The notes beneath the pieces are model-generated. The model ran no database searches and was not told the DNA's origin. It saw only the letters and a program-made list of their open reading frames with translations. The position numbers were made by a program, and so were the translations under genes. 64,000 nt of DNA, from the NCBI RefSeq assembly GCF_014199985.1, contig NZ_JACHOS010000006.1, positions 62,001-126,000 of the forward strand, written 5' to 3'. Every line of letters starts with the position of its first letter. The first letter of the stretch is position 1. This DNA is from Methylorubrum rhodesianum (lineage in GTDB: Bacteria; Pseudomonadota; Alphaproteobacteria; Rhizobiales; Beijerinckiaceae). Positions 60,687-64,000 of the stretch are shown piece by piece.

Positions 60687-61841
60687 CTATCGGGATCGGA
60701 AGAGCTTCGGGGCGTCGTCGAGCTTGCTGAGATCGAGCTCCAGTTCGGTCCCGTCCCGCAGGCGAACACCGACGGTGAACGCGCCGTAGGAATGGAGTTC
60801 GAGCTTGGCCTTCCCATTCGATTGGGGTCGCACGGTCCGCTTCGCTTTCGGGAAGCTGTCGTGCAGGAAGAACTCGACCGGTTCGGTCAGCGTCTTCGAT
60901 CCATCCGCCGACGAGACCTCAAGCACCGTCTTGAACCAACCGGGCTCGACAGCCTCGACCTGGGCGCCCAAGCGCCAACCGTTCCGCTCGGGTTTCCCAC
61001 CCCACTGGCCCTTCTGCGGATCGTCAGGACGAAAGCGCGGTTTGGCGACCGTGTCCGGACCCGCGGCGGCCCCTGCCTCCGCCGTCGGCTGTCGCGGGGG
61101 ATCCGGCGCTGCGGCCGTCGTCGGCATCACGCGCCATGCGAGAAGCCTGGCGAGGCCATCGATATCCGGGAACATGGTGGCATGATTGAAGCCGAGACTG
61201 TCGAGCTTGATCCGGAACTCGCTCTTCAGGCGGCCGGGGATCACGATCTGGCGCTTGCTCGGGGCATCGTAAGCCTTGAGGGGATTGGGGTGGACCGTGA
61301 ACAATCCTCTCTGTGCCGTGATCCGGCGGGTAACATGGGCCGGGTAGAAGAACTGGACATCCTTCGTGTCGAACGGACTTGCGGCCCGCGCCGTGTCATC
61401 GGCGCCCATCGGCTTCGGCACGATGTACAGGCCCCCGTCGAAGCTCATGCTCTGGCGCGGATCCGAGCCCCAGACCGCGAAATAGGTCGAAACCATCGGG
61501 CTTTCCGACCAGTCGATGAGCCGGGTCGGGGCCCCGTGATGCTGCGCGATCGCGAGCCACTCCCATTCGTCGGCCGGCAGGTAGTTGAGGTAGGGCCGGG
61601 CTTCGCGCTTGAAACAACGGAGGAGCCGCGCCTCCTCATCCATCAATCGGGTACCGTCGTCCCATCCCCGTCCTATCGATGGAAGTAACTCGTACTTGAC
61701 GTTGACCACACCTCGGAAAATCCAATTTCCGTCCAAGAATTCTTCAATTTTCTGCAGGAAATCATTCCAGGATCTGATCATTATCCTGGGATACAACTCA
61801 GAGCTCGATCTTTGAGCGTGTGTCCGCGTTTCCTGAGCCAT
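60687..61841 (-). CDS. FRG domain fused to a prokaryotic YEATS (pYEATS) domain
   Basis: A 384-residue protein. Residues 22-205 are an FRG domain: F42-R-G in NWIFRGVVNVKYELLPSIGR, and the signature QHHGAPTRLIDWSESPMVST near residues 100-119. After a proline/alanine-rich linker (about 240-270), residues 280-375 resemble a pYEATS domain (KTVLEVSSADGSKTLTEPVE, FFLHDSFPKAKRTV, SYGAFTVGVRLRDGTELELD). FRG domains are common in predicted defence, toxin or stress systems; pYEATS is predicted to bind a modified ligand or protein. The start sits in A+T-rich DNA. The function is unknown. Confidence 0.8.
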   Translation of the reverse strand: MAQETRTHAQRSSSELYPRIMIRSWNDFLQKIEEFLDGNWIFRGVVNVKYELLPSIGRGWDDGTRLMDEEARLLRCFKREARPYLNYLPADEWEWLAIAQHHGAPTRLIDWSESPMVSTYFAVWGSDPRQSMSFDGGLYIVPKPMGADDTARAASPFDTKDVQFFYPAHVTRRITAQRGLFTVHPNPLKAYDAPSKRQIVIPGRLKSEFRIKLDSLGFNHATMFPDIDGLARLLAWRVMPTTAAAPDPPRQPTAEAGAAAGPDTVAKPRFRPDDPQKGQWGGKPERNGWRLGAQVEAVEPGWFKTVLEVSSADGSKTLTEPVEFFLHDSFPKAKRTVRPQSNGKAKLELHSYGAFTVGVRLRDGTELELDLSKLDDAPKLFRSR

Positions 61842-61920
61842 CGTCCTATACCCGAATCGATAGGATCTGATACTTCAGGTTCTTATACAGCAAAGAAATT
61901 ACAAGCTCAGATTTCAAGAC

Positions 61921-61956
61921 GATGTCGGCCGCATGGGCGAGGCGCCGGCCGACATC
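61921..61956 (-). terminator. Hairpin after the acyl-ACP synthetase gene
   Basis: GATGTCGGCCG (61921-61931) pairs perfectly over 11 bases with CGGCCGACATC (61946-61956). It starts ten bases after the stop of the leftward gene. There is only a weak T-rich tail on the - strand. Confidence 0.6.
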
Positions 61957-61965
61957 GTTCTCGCC

Positions 61966-64000
61966 TCATGCGGCTTCGGCTGTCGCCGCCCGCTCACGCG
62001 CGAGCTTCGTCACACTCACCTGATCGACTTTGCCGGTGCCGAGCATCGGCAGCTTCTCCACGACCACCACCTCGGCGGGAATCGCGACGTCGGCCGCGCC
62101 CCGGCTCTTGGCGTGGGTCTGGTAGGCGGGGCGCGTCGCGCCCTTGGCCTCCGTGAACAGGATCAGGCGCTCGCCCTTGCGGGCATCGGGCACGGCAGCC
62201 ACCGCACTCGGGGCGTCGGGCCAGAGTTCGGCGGCGAGCGCCTCGACGCTGGCCAGCGACACCATCTCGCCCGCGATCTTGGCGAAGCGCTTGGCCCGGC
62301 CCTTGATCGTCACGAAGCCGTCGGCGTCGAAGGCGACGATGTCGCCGGTGTCGTACCAGCCCTCCGCGGGCGGCTCCAGCACGCCGGGATTCTCCGCCCG
62401 CAGGTAGCCGAGCATGATGTTGGGGCCGCGCACCACGAGGCGCCCGCCCTCCTCGATGCCGGGCACCGGTTCGAGCCGCGACTCGATCCCCGGCAGCAGC
62501 CGGCCGACGGTGCCAAAGCGGTTGAACATCGGGGTGTTGAGCGCGAGCACCGGCCCGCACTCGGTGACGCCGTAGCCCTCCAGGATGCGCAGGCCAAACT
62601 TCTCCGCCCAGGTCCTGCGGGTCGCCTGCTTCACCGGCTCGGCGCCGGCCACGACGTAGCGGAGGCTCCGCAGATCGTAGGAATGGGCCATCCGGGCGTA
62701 GCCGGTGAGGAATGTGTCGGTGCCGAACAGGACCGTGGCGTTGGTGCCGTAGATCAGTTCGGGCACGATCCGGTAGTGCAGCGGCGACGGATAGAGGTAG
62801 ACCGGCACGCCCGAGATCAGCGGCAGCACCAGCCCCGCCGTCAGCCCGAAGGCGTGGAACACCGGCAACACGTTGAACACCTTGTCGCGCGGGCCGAAAT
62901 CGATGCGGGCGGCCACCTGCGCGGTATTGGCGAGCATCGCCCGGTTGGCGAGCACCACGCCCTTCGGCGTGCCCTCGCTGCCCGAGGTGAACAGGATCGC
63001 CGCCGGGTCGCTGCCCTTGCGCGCGACGAGCGGCCGGCGGGGGCTCAAGGCTCCGCGGATCTTGTCGCCGGTGGTGACGCCCGCCCGCACGTCCTCCAGG
63101 TAGATCAGGCGCACCGTCCCCTCGATGCCCTCGATCAGGCTGCCGAGGCGACCCTTCTCGATGAAGGCGCGCGAGGTGAGGATGGTGTCGACCTGCGCCG
63201 CCCGGCAGGCCGAGAGCACCGCGGCGGGACCGGCGGAGAAGTTGATCATCGCCGGCACCCGGCCGGCGCTGGCCAGCGCGAAGAACGTCACCGCCGCGCC
63301 GTTGGCGTTGGGCAGCATCAGCCCGACCGGCTTCTTCGGGTCCGGCAGCAGCGCCTGCAGCTTCCGGCCCAGGATGTTGGCGCCCATCACCAGGCGCGAA
63401 TAGCTCATCGTGCCCGTCACCGGGTCTTCCAGCGCCGTGCGCCGCCAGCCGTGAAGCCGGCCCGCCTCGATCAGAGCGGAGAACACGCCGCGTTCGATGT
63501 CGGCGGTCTCGAAGACGAGGTCCGACATGATGTCGTAGAGCGCCGCGCCCGCGGCGCGGCGGCGGTTCTTGCCCTTCAACTCGGGATCGACGTGGAGGCG
63601 GACGGGCGGCATGATCGTCACCGTCACCTTGGGCCACCACGCCCGGCGCACCTGATCGCGCTTCAGGCGCGAGAAGATCGTGCGCTCCGGCCCGTCGATC
63701 TTCACCGGCACGACCATGGCGCCGGACTTGTCGGCGATCAGGCCCGCCCCGTCATAGACCTTCATCAGGCTGCCGGTGACGGTGAGCCGGCCCTCGGGGA
63801 AGATGATCAGCGTCTCGCCGCTCCTGACCGCGTTGATCAGCGTGCGGGTGGCGAGCGGCCGGGTCGGGTCGAGCGGCATCGCCTTGGCCACGCTGAGGAA
63901 CGGCTTGACCCACCAGCGCTGGGCGATGCCGTGGTCGATGGCGAAGACCGGATCCTTGTCGAGCAGCGACAGCGCCAGCGGCGCGTCGAGGAAGGAGACG
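61966..64000 (-). CDS. Acyltransferase / acyl-ACP synthetase (Aas type), C-terminal part
   Basis: The frame runs leftward from beyond base 64000 to a stop at 61966, with about 678 residues visible. The N-terminal portion seen is a PlsC-like acyltransferase domain (FPEGRLTVTGSLMKVYDGAG). The rest is an AMP-forming acyl ligase: ILFTSGSEGTPKGVVLANR is the phosphate-binding P-loop, EGYGVTECGPVLALN and GWYDTGDIVAFDADGFVTI are further ligase motifs, and KLPMLGTGKVDQVSV holds the C-terminal catalytic lysine. Aas proteins re-acylate lysophospholipids with ATP. An MFS-like lysolipid flippase domain often precedes; it may lie outside the window. Confidence 0.92.
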   Translation of the reverse strand, partial: VSFLDAPLALSLLDKDPVFAIDHGIAQRWWVKPFLSVAKAMPLDPTRPLATRTLINAVRSGETLIIFPEGRLTVTGSLMKVYDGAGLIADKSGAMVVPVKIDGPERTIFSRLKRDQVRRAWWPKVTVTIMPPVRLHVDPELKGKNRRRAAGAALYDIMSDLVFETADIERGVFSALIEAGRLHGWRRTALEDPVTGTMSYSRLVMGANILGRKLQALLPDPKKPVGLMLPNANGAAVTFFALASAGRVPAMINFSAGPAAVLSACRAAQVDTILTSRAFIEKGRLGSLIEGIEGTVRLIYLEDVRAGVTTGDKIRGALSPRRPLVARKGSDPAAILFTSGSEGTPKGVVLANRAMLANTAQVAARIDFGPRDKVFNVLPVFHAFGLTAGLVLPLISGVPVYLYPSPLHYRIVPELIYGTNATVLFGTDTFLTGYARMAHSYDLRSLRYVVAGAEPVKQATRRTWAEKFGLRILEGYGVTECGPVLALNTPMFNRFGTVGRLLPGIESRLEPVPGIEEGGRLVVRGPNIMLGYLRAENPGVLEPPAEGWYDTGDIVAFDADGFVTIKGRAKRFAKIAGEMVSLASVEALAAELWPDAPSAVAAVPDARKGERLILFTEAKGATRPAYQTHAKSRGAADVAIPAEVVVVEKLPMLGTGKVDQVSVTKLARERAATAEAA

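Noticed and set aside
61609..61815. 68-codon frame on the + strand within the FRG gene
   Set aside because: It is antisense to the FRG N-terminus and contains no recognisable feature.

Overview
The window is a GC-rich chromosomal stretch from an alphaproteobacterium. The best guess is Methylobacterium/Methylorubrum or a close Hyphomicrobiales relative, judged from codon use, the metX-metW pair, MbfA, a DUF4142-type secreted protein, TTG/GTG starts and Irr-box-like sites next to bfr/bfd. I saw no rRNA, tRNA, CRISPR array, insertion sequence or prophage. Both ends cut genes: a thiamine-diphosphate enzyme at the left and an acyltransferase/acyl-ACP synthetase at the right.

Left region (1-10.5 kb): a divergent catabolic locus. 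Leftward run an acylphosphatase-like protein, a stand-alone Rieske protein, a glutathione-S-transferase-like protein and a LysR regulator. Rightward run a BMP-type binding protein, a double ABC ATPase, two permeases (the nucleoside/purine type of importer), an amidohydrolase of the 8-oxoguanine deaminase type, and a Rieske-oxygenase catalytic subunit that has no Rieske domain. The Rieske centre and the mononuclear-iron domain are therefore on separate polypeptides, with a GST-like partner. This parts list resembles the NdmC/NdmD/NdmE methylxanthine N7-demethylase. Import, deamination and oxidative attack of a purine-like compound is the simplest reading.

10.7-23 kb: signalling and envelope genes. 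These are a CHASE2 adenylate cyclase abutting an autotransporter-repeat remnant, a DUF808 membrane protein, an EAL phosphodiesterase, a membrane GGDEF cyclase and an OmpW porin, then small secreted proteins, gamma-glutamyltransferase and an APH-type kinase. 23.5-29.5 kb: an acyltransferase, the methionine genes metX-metW, a pair of exported methionine sulfoxide reductases, and bacterioferritin with its ferredoxin, flanked by two Irr-box-like dyads.

29.8-43 kb: stress and housekeeping genes. They include a universal stress protein, acyltransferase 3, carbonic anhydrase, Nudix, DUF429, dut, a soluble chemoreceptor with a PilZ domain, an SDR with a divergent TetR gene, pyrF, a uracil-DNA glycosylase-like protein and zwf. 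43.4-51.1 kb: a tight five-gene operon (SWIM zinc finger, DUF5691, MoxR AAA+, DUF5682, VWA) that looks like the poorly characterised yehL/M/P/Q neighbourhood of E. coli.

51-64 kb: two envelope proteins, a malate:quinone oxidoreductase with a Tat-like leader, an AI-2E-family permease, moaE without moaD, a double hexapeptide-repeat protein, the iron exporter MbfA, a DsbA-like thioredoxin, an FRG-pYEATS fusion (a likely defence or stress protein) and the acyl-ACP synthetase. The most unusual items are the split Rieske oxygenase locus, the MoxR-VWA-SWIM operon and the FRG-pYEATS gene.
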